NCBI RefSeq assembly: GCF_963666195.1
Contig: NZ_OY762653.1
Span: 620,001 to 684,000 of the forward strand
Origin: Trichococcus shcherbakoviae
GTDB taxonomy: Bacteria; Bacillota; Bacilli; Lactobacillales; Aerococcaceae
DNA: 64,000 nucleotides
Direction: 5' to 3'
The notes beneath the pieces are model-generated. The model was not told the DNA's origin and ran no database searches. It was given only the letters and a program-made list of their open reading frames with translations. Below are positions 44,935 through 53,897 of this stretch, piece after piece. Positions within the stretch are counted from its first letter, which is position 1, and each line of letters opens with the position of its first letter. The position numbers and the translations under genes are program-made.

Positions 44935-46488
44935 TTACTCCCACTCGATGGTCGATGGTGGCTTGCTCGTAATGTCGTACACTATGCGGTTGACGTGCTT
45001 CACTTCATTTACGATGCGTCGGGAAATTTTGTCCAACACTTCGTAAGGGATGCGAGCCCAGTCGGACGTCATGCCATCGATCGATGTCACGGCGCGGATA
45101 CCGATTGTGTAATCATACGTGCGGCCGTCGCCCATTACGCCTACGCTGCGGAAGCCTGGCAGGACAGTGAAATATTGCCATACATCGCGGTCCAAACCAG
45201 CATTCGCGATTTCTTCGCGCAGGATGTAGTCTGATTCGCGGACGATCTCCAATTTTTCTTCGGTGATTTCGCCGATGACGCGGATACCCAAACCAGGGCC
45301 CGGGAATGGTTGACGCCAAACGATGCTGTCAGGCATGCCAAGTTGTGTTCCCAATTCGCGGACTTCGTCTTTGAACAATGTGTTCAATGGTTCGATCAAT
45401 TTGAATTGCATATCTTCAGGCAGTCCGCCTACGTTGTGGTGGGACTTGATTGTTTGGGCAGTCTCCGTTCCACTTTCGATCACGTCGGTGTAAAGCGTTC
45501 CTTGCGCCAAGAAGTCGATGCCTTGTAATTTCGTAGCTTCATCGTCGAATACGTAAACGAATTCGTTACCGATGATTTTACGTTTTTGTTCCGGATCGCT
45601 GACGCCTGCCAGTTTGTCCATGAAACGTTTTTTCGCATCAACGCGGATGATGTTCAAGCCGAATTTGCCTACAAGGCTTTCCATAACTTGATCGCCTTCG
45701 CCTTTGCGCAACAGGCCGTGGTCAACAAAGATACAAGTCAATTGCGAGCCGATCGCTTTGTGCAGCAACACGCCGACTACGCTTGAATCAACCCCGCCGG
45801 ACAGTCCCAACAAGACTTTTTTGTCGCCGACAGTTTCTCTGATTTTTTTGGTTTCGATTTCGATGAAGTTGGCGATTGACCAGTTGCCTGAGCAGCCGCA
45901 GACTTCGAAGGCGAAGTTTTTCAGCATCTCATTGCCGTGTACAGAGTGCTGTACTTCCGGATGGAATTGGACGCCGTAGAAGTTTTCTGCTGTATTGGCG
46001 AAGGCTGCAACAGGACAGTTGTCGTTTGTAGCAGTCACTTTGAAGCCAGCAGGGATTTCAGTGATTTTGTCACCATGGCTCATCCAGACAGTCTCGATGT
46101 CGGAAAGGCCTTTGAACATTGGCGTATCCAAATCAGGGATTTGGATGTCGGAACGTCCGTATTCTCTTTCATCAGCAGGAATGACTTTTCCGCCGAAATG
46201 GTCGGTCATCAATTGCATGCCGTAGCAAATTCCCAATACAGGGATGCCCAAAGCGAAAATAGCCGGATCGACTTTGAAAGCGTCGTCTTCATAGACGCTG
46301 TTCGGGCCGCCAGAGAATATAACCCCTTTGACGTTCCCCATCGCTTTGATATCTTCAGCAGTTGTGCGGTGTGAAACCAACTCTGAGAATACGCCGAATT
46401 CACGGATGCGTCGTGTAATCAATTGGTTGTATTGACTACCGAAATCCAGTACGACGATTTTTTCCAACTCGGTAAATTGCTCTATCAT
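44935..46488 (-). CDS. guaA: GMP synthase (glutamine-hydrolysing)
   Basis: 517 residues. The N-terminal class I glutamine amidotransferase has [10 protein letters not shown] (catalytic Cys near residue 86) and [11 protein letters not shown] (His and Glu of the triad). The ATP pyrophosphatase domain has [12 protein letters not shown] (P-loop), and the C-terminal dimerisation domain ends [10 protein letters not shown]. It converts XMP to GMP, the last step of guanine nucleotide synthesis. The gene starts 21 bases after coaA, so the two are probably co-transcribed. No purine riboswitch lies between them. Confidence 0.97.
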   Translation of the reverse strand: MIEQFTELEKIVVLDFGSQYNQLITRRIREFGVFSELVSHRTTAEDIKAMGNVKGVIFSGGPNSVYEDDAFKVDPAIFALGIPVLGICYGMQLMTDHFGGKVIPADEREYGRSDIQIPDLDTPMFKGLSDIETVWMSHGDKITEIPAGFKVTATNDNCPVAAFANTAENFYGVQFHPEVQHSVHGNEMLKNFAFEVCGCSGNWSIANFIEIETKKIRETVGDKKVLLGLSGGVDSSVVGVLLHKAIGSQLTCIFVDHGLLRKGEGDQVMESLVGKFGLNIIRVDAKKRFMDKLAGVSDPEQKRKIIGNEFVYVFDDEATKLQGIDFLAQGTLYTDVIESGTETAQTIKSHHNVGGLPEDMQFKLIEPLNTLFKDEVRELGTQLGMPDSIVWRQPFPGPGLGIRVIGEITEEKLEIVRESDYILREEIANAGLDRDVWQYFTVLPGFRSVGVMGDGRTYDYTIGIRAVTSIDGMTSDWARIPYEVLDKISRRIVNEVKHVNRIVYDITSKPPSTIEWE

Positions 46489-46509
46489 CTAATAATCTCT
46501 CCAATTTCT

Positions 46510-47433
46510 TTAATATTTTTTTATGTACAATTCATCAATAAAGTGATTTGTTGTTTTGTGAATCACTAAATTTGCCCGTGTGATCGTGGGATAGATATAC
46601 TCCCGAAGGTTTTTGAGGTTGACCCTTTTCCAGACGCCTCTGGCCATCTCGATGGCATCCTCACGTTTGCCGATTGCATAGTTGTAGTAATAATTGTCCG
46701 GTTGATCGATTGCCAGGTCCATCAGCATTTCGAAACGTTCGATGTACCATTTTTCGATCATCTCTTCCTCGGCATCCACATAGATGGAAAAGTCAAAGAA
46801 GTCGCTGACGTAAATCTGTTGATTGCTCGGCAACTGCAGCACATTGATCCCTTCCACGATCAGGATATCCGGATGATTCACTTCCTCATAATCGCCAGGG
46901 ACGATATCATAGATCCGGTGGGAATAAACCGGAAACCGGACATTCGGCTTGCCTGTCTTCACATCCAAAAGGAATTGCACCAAATTTTCCATATCATAGC
47001 TTTCCGGGAATCCTTTGCGATCCATGATGTTGCGTTCCCTTAATACCCGGTTCGGATACAGGAAACCATCCGTCGTCACCAATTCGACTGCTTTTGTAGG
47101 ATAGGCCCGTTTCAAAAGATTCTGCAGGACACGTGCTGTCGTACTTTTCCCGACTGCGACGCTACCCGTAACACCGATGATGAGCGGAGACGGTTCATAG
47201 GATCTGCCAAGAAATCTGCTTTTATCCCTCTGAAGATTCCGGTACTGTTGCAAGTAAATATCGAACATATGCACCAAAGGCACATAGACATCCTTAACAT
47301 CTTCCAATGAAAGCCTATCATTCAATGATGTCAATTCCTTCAGTTCCTCTTCCGTGATTGTCGGAATGGAATCTTGATGAAAAGTTTGCCATTCTTCACG
47401 ATGGATTTCGTAGTAGTTTCTATCTTCTATCAT
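46510..47433 (-). CDS. coaA: Type I pantothenate kinase
   Basis: 307 residues of the prokaryotic (bacterial type I) pantothenate kinase family, with the P-loop GVTGSVAVGKSTTARVLQN (about residue 92), VTTDGFLYPN, KGFPESYDME and the C-terminal PTITRANLVIHKTTNH region. It phosphorylates pantothenate, the first and usually feedback-controlled step of coenzyme A synthesis. Start ATG 47433, with AGAAGGGAA upstream. First gene of the coaA-guaA pair. Confidence 0.96.
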   Translation of the reverse strand: MIEDRNYYEIHREEWQTFHQDSIPTITEEELKELTSLNDRLSLEDVKDVYVPLVHMFDIYLQQYRNLQRDKSRFLGRSYEPSPLIIGVTGSVAVGKSTTARVLQNLLKRAYPTKAVELVTTDGFLYPNRVLRERNIMDRKGFPESYDMENLVQFLLDVKTGKPNVRFPVYSHRIYDIVPGDYEEVNHPDILIVEGINVLQLPSNQQIYVSDFFDFSIYVDAEEEMIEKWYIERFEMLMDLAIDQPDNYYYNYAIGKREDAIEMARGVWKRVNLKNLREYIYPTITRANLVIHKTTNHFIDELYIKKY

Positions 47434-47725
47434 AGCTTTTCCCTTCTGGAAATAATCAAACTTTTGGTAATTGTATCACACTTTTCTGAAAATTTAACCC
47501 CCATCAAATACGAACATTTAATTTTAATTGAAACCTAATCTTTGCATTCTGCGGCAGGATAGCTTTTTAAGTTTCCGTAAAATCCCAAAGATTTGATTTA
47601 CTTTGCATTTTTGCTCCGATACAATGAAAATGATGAAAGAAAATAGCGAAAAATATGTGCTGAATTTGTCAAAATTTATTTAAAAAAGAATTTAAAAGCG
47701 AATGATCCGGCGAAATCATGCCGAT

Positions 47726-47754
47726 TTGCAAAATCCATGTACAGCAAGCATAAT
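47726..47754 (+). promoter_or_regulatory. Promoter of the mevalonate operon
   Basis: TTGCAA (47726-47731), a 17-base spacer and CATAAT (47749-47754), about 70 bases before mvk. The rest of the 392-base gap 47434-47825 is AT-rich and shows no further feature. Confidence 0.6.
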
Positions 47755-47825
47755 AGAAGACGCGTAAGAATCAGCGACAGTACGACTTTTCCGCTTGATT
47801 CATAACCAGTAAAGGACGATCCTAT

Positions 47826-48779
47826 ATGATAAAAACTCGTTGCTCAACCGGCAAATCTCACGGCAAAATCATCCTGATGGGTGAACATGCTGTCGTCCAC
47901 GGGGAGCCATCCATTGCACTGCCCTTTCCGGCAGTCGAAATGACCGCGACCGTATGCGAAGCGGAAGGTCCCTTGACCATTGATTGTTCCTATTATAACG
48001 GCATCGCTGCAGAAATGCCTGAAATCTTGGAAAGCATGCGGACAGCCATCCAATCGGCATTGGCCGAACTGCAGGTATCGGACGAAAACCTAGCGATTTC
48101 GCTCGCGAGCACCATACCGGCTGAAAGAGGCATGGGTTCCAGCGCTGCCGTGTCAGTGGCCTTGACCCGCGCCCTTTTCGCCTACTTCGATAAACCGTTG
48201 GACCAAGCGACCTTGCTCCGGCTCGTCAACATATCCGAAAAGGTCGCACACGGAAACCCAAGCGGCCTGGATGCCGCCACGGCAAGCGGCGAGGCACCGC
48301 TATTTTACATCAAAGGCCAGCCTTTCGAAGCTTTCCCTTTGAACCTGAAGGCTTACATGATTGTCGGCGATACCGGCGTGACCGGCCAAACAAAGGAAGC
48401 GGTAGCCAGCATCGCCATGAAACTGAACGGAGCAAATCCGCAACCTTACCGAGACGCCATCACCCGTTTGGGCGGTCTTGCTCAAACGGCGAAGTCCGCG
48501 ATCGAAGCGAATGATCCGCAACAATTGGGGCAATTGATGAACCAAGCCCATGAGGTGTTGTCTTTTCTGGAAGTATCCAGTCCTGATCTGGACAGACTCG
48601 TATCAGCCGCCCTTTCGGCAGGAGCACTGGGCGCCAAACTGACAGGCGGCGGACGCGGCGGTTGCATGATCGCATTGGCGAGTACCCGCTCCGAAGCGGA
48701 AAAAGTGGAAGAAGCTATACGCCAAGCCGGGGCAATCCGGACTTGGATCTATCAAATGGGAGGAAATGAAGATGCCTAA
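47826..48779 (+). CDS. mvk: Mevalonate kinase
   Basis: 317 residues of the GHMP kinase family. GKIILMGEHAVVHGEPSIAL at the N-terminus contains the substrate-binding motif. The phosphate loop IPAERGMGSSAAVSVALTRA lies near residue 97, GNPSGLDAATA in the middle, and KLTGGGRGGCMIAL near the C-terminus. It phosphorylates mevalonate, the first kinase step toward isopentenyl diphosphate. AAAGGA precedes ATG 47826. First of four genes, overlapping mvaD by 8 bases. Confidence 0.96.
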   Translation: MIKTRCSTGKSHGKIILMGEHAVVHGEPSIALPFPAVEMTATVCEAEGPLTIDCSYYNGIAAEMPEILESMRTAIQSALAELQVSDENLAISLASTIPAERGMGSSAAVSVALTRALFAYFDKPLDQATLLRLVNISEKVAHGNPSGLDAATASGEAPLFYIKGQPFEAFPLNLKAYMIVGDTGVTGQTKEAVASIAMKLNGANPQPYRDAITRLGGLAQTAKSAIEANDPQQLGQLMNQAHEVLSFLEVSSPDLDRLVSAALSAGALGAKLTGGGRGGCMIALASTRSEAEKVEEAIRQAGAIRTWIYQMGGNEDA

Positions 48780-49779
48780 GAAAGCTTATGTCCGAGCGCA
48801 TACCAACATCGCGCTGATCAAATATTGGGGGAAGCGGGATGAAACCGACTTTCTTCCTATGAACAGCAGCCTTTCCCTGACCTTGGACAAACTCTACACG
48901 GATACGATGGTCGTCTTCGATGAAGCCCTCCCGAAGGATTCCTTCTATCTGAACGGCGAGAAGCAAGGCGAAAAAGAGACGCAAAAAATATCCAACTTCC
49001 TTGATCTGTTCCGTGAAGAAAAAAACACAGCCATGCGTGCACGCGTTGAAAGCATCAACCATGTCCCTACCGCAGCCGGATTGGCATCCTCCGCCTCCGC
49101 CTTCGCTGCTTTGGCAGGAGCTGCCAACTTGGCCTTGGGTCTTGATTTGGATCCGCAGCGATTGTCAACCTTCGCAAGACGCGGAAGCGGCAGTGCGACG
49201 CGCAGCATCTACGGCGGTTTTGTGGAATGGGATATGGGTACTTGTTCCGATGATTCCTTCGCGGTACCGGTCGACGATGCCGGCTGGGATATCGGCATGG
49301 TCATCGTTGCGGTCAACCAGAAAGCGAAGGAAGTCTCCAGCCGCATCGGAATGAAGCGGACTGTCGAGACTTCGCCCTTCTATCCCGCTTGGGTGGAATC
49401 GGCGAAAAGAGATATCCTGGACATCAAAGCAGCCATCGCCGCGAAGGATTTCATCCGCTTGGGTGAAATCACCGAAGCGAATGGCATGAAGATGCACGGA
49501 ACCATGTTGGGTGCGGAACCGCCTTTTTCCTATTGGGAACCGGACAGCATCGTCGCCATCAAGACCGCTCAGGCTTTGCGCAAGCAAGGCATTGCCTGTT
49601 ATGTCACAATGGATGCCGGTCCGAATGTGAAGGTGCTGTGCCGCCTTTCGCAAGCCGAAACGATAAAAGAAGCGTTGTTGGAGCATTTCACAGAGGATAA
49701 ATTGATCATCACCAAGCCCGGAAAAGGAATACGGGAATTGACTGCAGCCGAACGCGCTGTCTACAATTGGAACGATTAA
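48772..49779 (+). CDS. mvaD: Diphosphomevalonate decarboxylase
   Basis: 335 residues. AHTNIALIKYWGKRDE (the conserved N-terminal IALIKYWGK motif), then SINHVPTAAGLASSASAFAA with the P-loop-like GHMP segment, and AVVNQKAKEVSSR (IVAVNQKAKEVSSRIGM). It converts mevalonate 5-diphosphate to isopentenyl diphosphate with ATP and loss of CO2. Of two in-frame ATGs, 48772 has GGGAGG 8 bases upstream and is preferred to 48766. It overlaps the end of mvk. Confidence 0.96.
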   Translation: MPKKAYVRAHTNIALIKYWGKRDETDFLPMNSSLSLTLDKLYTDTMVVFDEALPKDSFYLNGEKQGEKETQKISNFLDLFREEKNTAMRARVESINHVPTAAGLASSASAFAALAGAANLALGLDLDPQRLSTFARRGSGSATRSIYGGFVEWDMGTCSDDSFAVPVDDAGWDIGMVIVAVNQKAKEVSSRIGMKRTVETSPFYPAWVESAKRDILDIKAAIAAKDFIRLGEITEANGMKMHGTMLGAEPPFSYWEPDSIVAIKTAQALRKQGIACYVTMDAGPNVKVLCRLSQAETIKEALLEHFTEDKLIITKPGKGIRELTAAERAVYNWND

Positions 49780-49803
49780 TCAGGAATAGAGAGGGTTGAA
49801 CGT

Positions 49804-50919
49804 ATGACTGTAACAGAAGCAAGTGCTCCGGGTAAATTGTTCATCGCCGGAGAATATGCGGTAGTGACGCCGGGCCATCCGTCGATTTTGGTCGCCTTGG
49901 ATCAGTTCATTACAGTGTCTTTGGAAGAAGCCGATACGACCGGAACGATCCGGTCGGCGCAGTATGGCGGTTTGCCTATTCCTTGGACCCGCGAAGAAGA
50001 TCAGTTGGTCATCGACCAGCGCGAAAATCCGTTCCTCTACATCACCGAAGCTGTCAAGGTGACGGAACGCTATATCAAAGAAACCGGGGTACCGTTATCC
50101 TATTTCCATCTTTCCGTGAAGAGCGAGTTGGACAACGCCAGCGGGAAAAAATACGGGCTGGGATCGAGCGGTGCGGTGACGGTCGCGACGATCAAAGCGT
50201 TGCTGAAATTTTATGCGATCGATCCGGATTTTGAGTTGGTCTACAAATTGGCTGCTTTGGCGCATCTATCCGTCAAAAGCAACGGCTCTTTCGGTGATAT
50301 TGCCGCAAGCACCTACGGCGGCTGGATCGCTTATGCCTGCTTCGACAGGGAATGGGTAATGAAACAAGCAGCCGAGTTGACGCTCACCGAGTTGTTGGAA
50401 TCACCCTGGCCGCAATTGATGATCCGGCCCTTGACACCACCAGCCAATCTGCGGTTGGTGATCGGCTGGACCGGCTCGCCGGCTTCGACCACCCATCTTG
50501 TCGACCGCGTCAACGATGTCCGTGGAGGCATCGACGATTATTACAAAACTTTCCTGGAGGCCAGCAAAAAGTGCGTTAATGCCATGATCACCGCTTTCGA
50601 AAAAGCCGATCTGCAGGCGATTCAGGCAGGCATCCGCGAGAACCGTTTGTTGTTGCAGCAATTGACTGCGCATACCGGCGTCGTCATCGAGACACCCCCA
50701 TTGACGCAGTTATGCGACTTGGCCGAAAAGAATCTGGGTGCGGCAAAATCATCCGGTGCTGGCGGTGGAGACTGCGGCATCGTCATCATCGATAGGCAAT
50801 CGGGCATCATCCCCTTGATTTCCGAATGGGAAAAAGTCGGGATCATGAACTTGCCGCTGCATGTCTTCAGCTACGTTAGAAGTGCAGCAGCCATCGAATG
50901 GAAAGGAGCTTCCGAATGA
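49804..50919 (+). CDS. Phosphomevalonate kinase
   Basis: 371 residues, a GHMP kinase. ASAPGKLFIAGEYAVVTPGH at the N-terminus, KYGLGSSGAVTVATIKALL as the phosphate loop (about residue 118), and GAGGGDCGIVIIDR near the C-terminus distinguish it from mevalonate kinase and match the Firmicute phosphomevalonate kinases (mvaK2). It adds the second phosphate to mevalonate 5-phosphate. GAGAGGG precedes ATG 49804 by 7 bases. The stop codon overlaps the fni start (ATGA). Confidence 0.95.
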   Translation: MTVTEASAPGKLFIAGEYAVVTPGHPSILVALDQFITVSLEEADTTGTIRSAQYGGLPIPWTREEDQLVIDQRENPFLYITEAVKVTERYIKETGVPLSYFHLSVKSELDNASGKKYGLGSSGAVTVATIKALLKFYAIDPDFELVYKLAALAHLSVKSNGSFGDIAASTYGGWIAYACFDREWVMKQAAELTLTELLESPWPQLMIRPLTPPANLRLVIGWTGSPASTTHLVDRVNDVRGGIDDYYKTFLEASKKCVNAMITAFEKADLQAIQAGIRENRLLLQQLTAHTGVVIETPPLTQLCDLAEKNLGAAKSSGAGGGDCGIVIIDRQSGIIPLISEWEKVGIMNLPLHVFSYVRSAAAIEWKGASE

Positions 50920-51983
50920 CGCTTGATTCAAACAGAAAAGACCAGCATGTCGATCTGGCCGAAAAACAGTATCAGCCAGCCGACCTTTCCGATTTCGGGA
51001 AGATGCGCTTTGTTCATCACTCTTTGCCCAATTTGAAAGTGGCGGACATTTCCTTGCATACGGAGTTTGCCGGGATGAGCTTGGCTGCGCCTTTCTACAT
51101 CAACGGCATGACCGGCGGCAGCGAACGGACCAAACAGATCAATGCCGATCTGGCGACTGTCGCGAAAATGACCGGCTTGGCGATGGCTTCCGGCTCCGTC
51201 AGTGCGGCGTTGAAGGACCCCAGCGTAAGCGACAGCTTTGCAATCATCCGCAAGGTGAACCCTAATGGTCAGGTGTTCGCGAATATCGGCGCCCACCATT
51301 CGCTTGAGAATGCCAAGCGCGCTGTGGATATTCTCGAGGCCGATGCTTTGCAGATTCACATCAATGCACCGCAGGAAATGATCATGCCGGAAGGCGACCG
51401 TGATTTCACGATGTGGCTGCGCCAGATCGAGGAGATCACAGCGCATGTCGGCGTCCCCGTCATCGTGAAGGAAGTCGGTTTCGGCATGAGTCGGGAAACA
51501 ATCGCGCAGCTGATTGCTGTAGGTGTCCGGACGATCGATGTCTCCGGCAAAGGTGGCACGAACTTTGCGGCGATCGAAAACGCAAGGCGGACAGCACTAG
51601 CCTATGATGAGTTGGAAAACTGGGGCCAATCGACTTTGATTTCGCTGTTGGAAGCCGATGCTCACCGCGGAAAAGCGGAGTTCCTTGCATCAGGCGGCAT
51701 CAAAACACCGCTGGACATCGTCAAGGCTTTGAGCTTGGGCGCGAAGGCTGTCGGACTTTCCGGCCAGTTCCTGCATATGGTACTGAGCAATGGACCGGAG
51801 AAGACTGCCGAAACGGTCGAAGCTTGGAAGGAACAGATCACGACGGTGATGGCGATGCTTGGCAAAACATCGGTTGCCAATCTGGCTCGGACGGATCTCA
51901 TCTTCCAAAGGGACATCATCGACTGGTGCGAGATGCGCGGGATCGACTACCGTCAGTACGCCAATCGTTCAGTAAAAAGTTGA
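50916..51983 (+). CDS. fni: Isopentenyl-diphosphate delta-isomerase, type 2 (FMN)
   Basis: 355 residues of the FMN- and NADPH-dependent type 2 isomerase. FVHHSLPNLKVADISL at the N-terminus, FYINGMTGGSERTKQIN, MASGSVSAAL, NINAPQE-type active-site stretch (IHINAPQEMIMPEGDRDF), DVSGKGGTNFAAIE and LASGGIKTPLDIVKAL are all conserved. It interconverts IPP and DMAPP. The ATG at 50916 is coupled to the pmk stop by ATGA and has GAAAGGAG upstream; the longer frame from 50898 is within pmk. Last gene of the operon. Confidence 0.96.
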   Translation: MTLDSNRKDQHVDLAEKQYQPADLSDFGKMRFVHHSLPNLKVADISLHTEFAGMSLAAPFYINGMTGGSERTKQINADLATVAKMTGLAMASGSVSAALKDPSVSDSFAIIRKVNPNGQVFANIGAHHSLENAKRAVDILEADALQIHINAPQEMIMPEGDRDFTMWLRQIEEITAHVGVPVIVKEVGFGMSRETIAQLIAVGVRTIDVSGKGGTNFAAIENARRTALAYDELENWGQSTLISLLEADAHRGKAEFLASGGIKTPLDIVKALSLGAKAVGLSGQFLHMVLSNGPEKTAETVEAWKEQITTVMAMLGKTSVANLARTDLIFQRDIIDWCEMRGIDYRQYANRSVKS

Positions 51984-51993
51984 ATATAATATA

Positions 51994-52040
51994 AACGCGC
52001 CAGCGAACGGTAGGAAGATACTGATCGTTGGCGCGTTTTT
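51994..52040 (+). terminator. Terminator of the mevalonate operon
   Basis: AACGCGCCAGCGA (51994-52006) pairs with TCGTTGGCGCGTT (52025-52037), one wobble, followed by TTTGTTTTTTT, 11 bases after the fni stop. Confidence 0.88.
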
Positions 52041-52121
52041 GTTTTTTTGATCCGTTCGACCGACAGATCAGTTTTTCTCCGCATCCGGTAACCTCAGCTC
52101 ACGCCTACCCAGTGCCACTCC

Positions 52122-52153
52122 AAAAAAAGAAGCTCATCCGCAATTGGATGAGC
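52122..52153 (-). terminator. Terminator of the TrpX-type binding protein gene
   Basis: GCTCATCC (52132-52139) pairs with GGATGAGC (52146-52153); poly-A at 52122-52128 gives the U-run on the minus strand. The gene is thus monocistronic. Confidence 0.8.
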
Positions 52154-52169
52154 CCCCCATATATGACTA

Positions 52170-53195
52170 TTATTCAGCCAATTCCACAAACACCGCATCG
52201 GCTTTGACGTCTTCCGGAATCGTCAAGCCCAGTTCGTCCACTTTGGCTTGGTTGATGTAAACGGAATTCTCTTTGACCAGTTGGACCGGATAAGTCGCCG
52301 GGTCAGCGCCTTTCAGGATGTCGACCGCGATTTGGCCGATCTGGGTGCCCATGCCGTATTGGCTTGGCGCGAAAGTCGCAACACCGCCGTCTTTCACCAT
52401 CGTATCAGCTGCCGGGAAAACCGGGATGCCGAACGCATCGGCCGCATCCACCAAGGTTGCCATCCCGCTCGCGATGACATTGTCATTCGGTACGTAGATT
52501 GCGTCCACTTCTTTAGCCAGACTTTCCGCCGCTTGGGCGATGTCGTTCGAAGTAGTGATCGTTCTCGTGACGACATCGAAGCCTAAATCTGCTGCCGCTT
52601 GCTCAGCGCGTTGGCCGGAGATGATCGCATTGTCTTCGGCAGTCGTGTACATGACACCGATTGTTGTGGCATCCGGCAGGAATTGCTTGATCAAAGCCAT
52701 CTGCTCGTTCGAAGGTGTCCGGTTCGACAGCCCCGTTGCATTGCTGCCGGGAATTTCCAAGGATTCAACCAGTCCAGCGCCGACTGGATCCTGGACCGCG
52801 CCAAGGATCACCGGAATCTCATCTGAGGCATTCTTCAGCGCTTGCGCGGCTGGCGTCGCGACGCCGATCATGATGTCTGCGTCATGGCTGACGAAGCTTT
52901 CGGCGATCGATTTCATGTTCGCCTGGTCCCCTTGCGCATTCTGGAAATCGATGGTGGCATTCTCGCCGTCGACATAGCCGGCCGCCGCCAACTCATCCAG
53001 GATGCCTTCCGTGATCTGATCCAAGGCTGGATGCGTCGTCAACTGCAGGATGCCGATATAAACCTGTTCCTGTTCGCTTTCATTTGTAGCCGCAGAAGAA
53101 TCATTTTCCGACGCTGTGTTTCCGCAAGCAGCCAACAACCCGATCGCCACTACCGAGCTCAATCGCAACATATTTTTCATCCCATTTTTCATCAT
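52170..53195 (-). CDS. ABC transporter substrate-binding lipoprotein (TrpX/ABC_sub_bind family)
   Basis: 341 residues from ATG 53195 (GGAGG 7 bases upstream). A lipoprotein signal (VVAIGLLAACGNTASE; lipobox LAAC) precedes a bilobal ABC_sub_bind domain: YIGILQLTTHPALDQITEGI, VGVATPAAQALKN, PVILGAVQDPVGAGLV, GLSNRTPSNEQ, YVPNDNVIASGM and PVFPAADTMVKDGG. This is the TrpX/YtrF-like family; the streptococcal member was linked to tryptophan uptake, others to unknown solutes. Unlike trpXYZ operons, no permease or ATPase gene follows; it ends in its own terminator. The leader carries an attenuator with a small peptide containing one tryptophan. Confidence 0.88.
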   Translation of the reverse strand: MMKNGMKNMLRLSSVVAIGLLAACGNTASENDSSAATNESEQEQVYIGILQLTTHPALDQITEGILDELAAAGYVDGENATIDFQNAQGDQANMKSIAESFVSHDADIMIGVATPAAQALKNASDEIPVILGAVQDPVGAGLVESLEIPGSNATGLSNRTPSNEQMALIKQFLPDATTIGVMYTTAEDNAIISGQRAEQAAADLGFDVVTRTITTSNDIAQAAESLAKEVDAIYVPNDNVIASGMATLVDAADAFGIPVFPAADTMVKDGGVATFAPSQYGMGTQIGQIAVDILKGADPATYPVQLVKENSVYINQAKVDELGLTIPEDVKADAVFVELAE

Positions 53196-53266
53196 CCATA
53201 TTCCTCCATTTTTATATTTTCTTTTTCTGCACATCATAATCCGGATAAAAAAGCGTTTTTGGATAC

Positions 53267-53301
53267 AAAAAAACCGCAGAGACCCTGATAGTCTTTGCGG
53301 T
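53267..53301 (-). terminator. Leader terminator (segments 3 and 4 of the attenuator)
   Basis: On the minus strand ACCGCA (53301-53296) pairs with TGCGGT (53278-53273) and AGAC with GTCT inside, followed by TTTTTTT; about 70 bases before the binding-protein start codon. Confidence 0.88.
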
Positions 53302-53335
53302 GATGGTTTCCTGAATAAGTAAAAGAAGGAAAAAT

Positions 53336-53415
53336 CCGCATAGACGCTAATCCAGATTAAATCTGAGGTTGCATCTATGGACAGTCCTGTCACACGATCA
53401 ACCTACACTATGCGG
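53336..53415 (-). promoter_or_regulatory. Attenuator leader structure (segments 1 and 2) ahead of the TrpX-type gene
   Basis: On the minus strand segment 1 CCGCATAG (53415-53408) pairs perfectly with segment 2 CTATGCGG (53343-53336). Between them GGTTG/CAACC (53403-53399 with 53371-53367) encloses GACAG/CTGTC, and CAGAT/ATCTG forms a further hairpin. Segment 2 can instead pair through TGCGG with CCGCA, the 5' arm of the terminator (segment 3). The 1:2, 2:3 and 3:4 pairings are mutually exclusive, as in classical amino acid operon attenuators. Segment 1 overlaps the last codons of a leader peptide. Confidence 0.75.
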
Positions 53416-53465
53416 CTTTGCCAGCTTTTTCCGTTCATTGCTGTAACACGCGTGATCGTTTGCAT
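53403..53465 (-). CDS. Leader peptide of the TrpX-type attenuator
   Basis: A 20-codon frame, MQTITRVTAMNGKSWQSRIV, too short for normal gene calls. It has a perfect GAGGAGG ribosome site (53479-53473) 7 bases before its ATG and lies about 20 bases downstream of a near-consensus promoter. The single tryptophan codon (53423-53421) is 5 bases before pairing segment 1. A ribosome stalled there would cover segment 1, allow the 2:3 antiterminator and switch on the transporter gene. One tryptophan codon is few compared with enterobacterial trp leaders, so arrest by another signal is possible. No T-box motif (TGGNACCGCG) is present. Confidence 0.7.
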   Translation of the reverse strand: MQTITRVTAMNGKSWQSRIV

Positions 53466-53494
53466 TCGACTGCCTCCTCTTCTTTTATGCATTC

Positions 53495-53523
53495 ATCATA
53501 ATCAAGAAACAAAAGTATGTCAA
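53495..53523 (-). promoter_or_regulatory. Promoter of the TrpX-type leader
   Basis: On the minus strand TTGACA (53523-53518), a 17-base spacer and TATGAT (53500-53495); predicted start near 53488, so the leader is about 290 bases. Confidence 0.82.
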
Positions 53524-53573
53524 CAGAATTATGAAAATAAGATGGCAAAGCAATTAAAAAAAGGAAAGTAAAA

Positions 53574-53897
53574 TCAAAGTACCCACACCATCAGACTGAT
53601 GCCCACGATGCCGACGATGACGGAGAGAATCATATTTTTCGAATAATAAGCCACCACTGCAGTCACAAGCGACGGCAATAGTTTGGCGTTTCCCAATATA
53701 TTCAAGGAAACATTGCCTTCCCAGAAAAAGATATCCGAAGCGATCAATGCCGAAAAGATGGAAACCGGCAGGAAGCTCATCCATTTCTGGAACCAGATTG
53801 GAATCCGCGCGTTCTTCAAGGCAACAATCGGGAGCCATCTGGGCAGAAAAGTCACCAAACCGCCACCCAAAATGAGCCATAATGCTTTATCATCCAC
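53574..53897 (-). CDS. azlD: AzlD-family branched-chain amino acid transport protein
   Basis: 107 residues with four hydrophobic segments (LWLILGGGLVTFLPRWLPIVAL; SFLPVSIFSALIASDIFF; SLVTAVVAYY; ILSVIVGIVGISLMVWVL), typical of AzlD. FLPRWLP and FLPVSIFSAL are family features. It works with AzlC as an exporter of branched-chain amino acids and analogues. The start is GTG 53897 with AGGAGGGG 7 bases upstream, overlapping the azlC stop by 8 bases; the longer frame to 53945 lies within azlC. Confidence 0.9.
   Translation of the reverse strand: MDDKALWLILGGGLVTFLPRWLPIVALKNARIPIWFQKWMSFLPVSIFSALIASDIFFWEGNVSLNILGNAKLLPSLVTAVVAYYSKNMILSVIVGIVGISLMVWVL

Noticed and set aside
53203-53490. T-box leader ahead of the TrpX-type gene
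   Set aside because: The length is right, but the T-box sequence (TGGNACCGCG) is missing and the specifier-loop structure is not seen; a leader peptide with attenuator pairings explains the region better.
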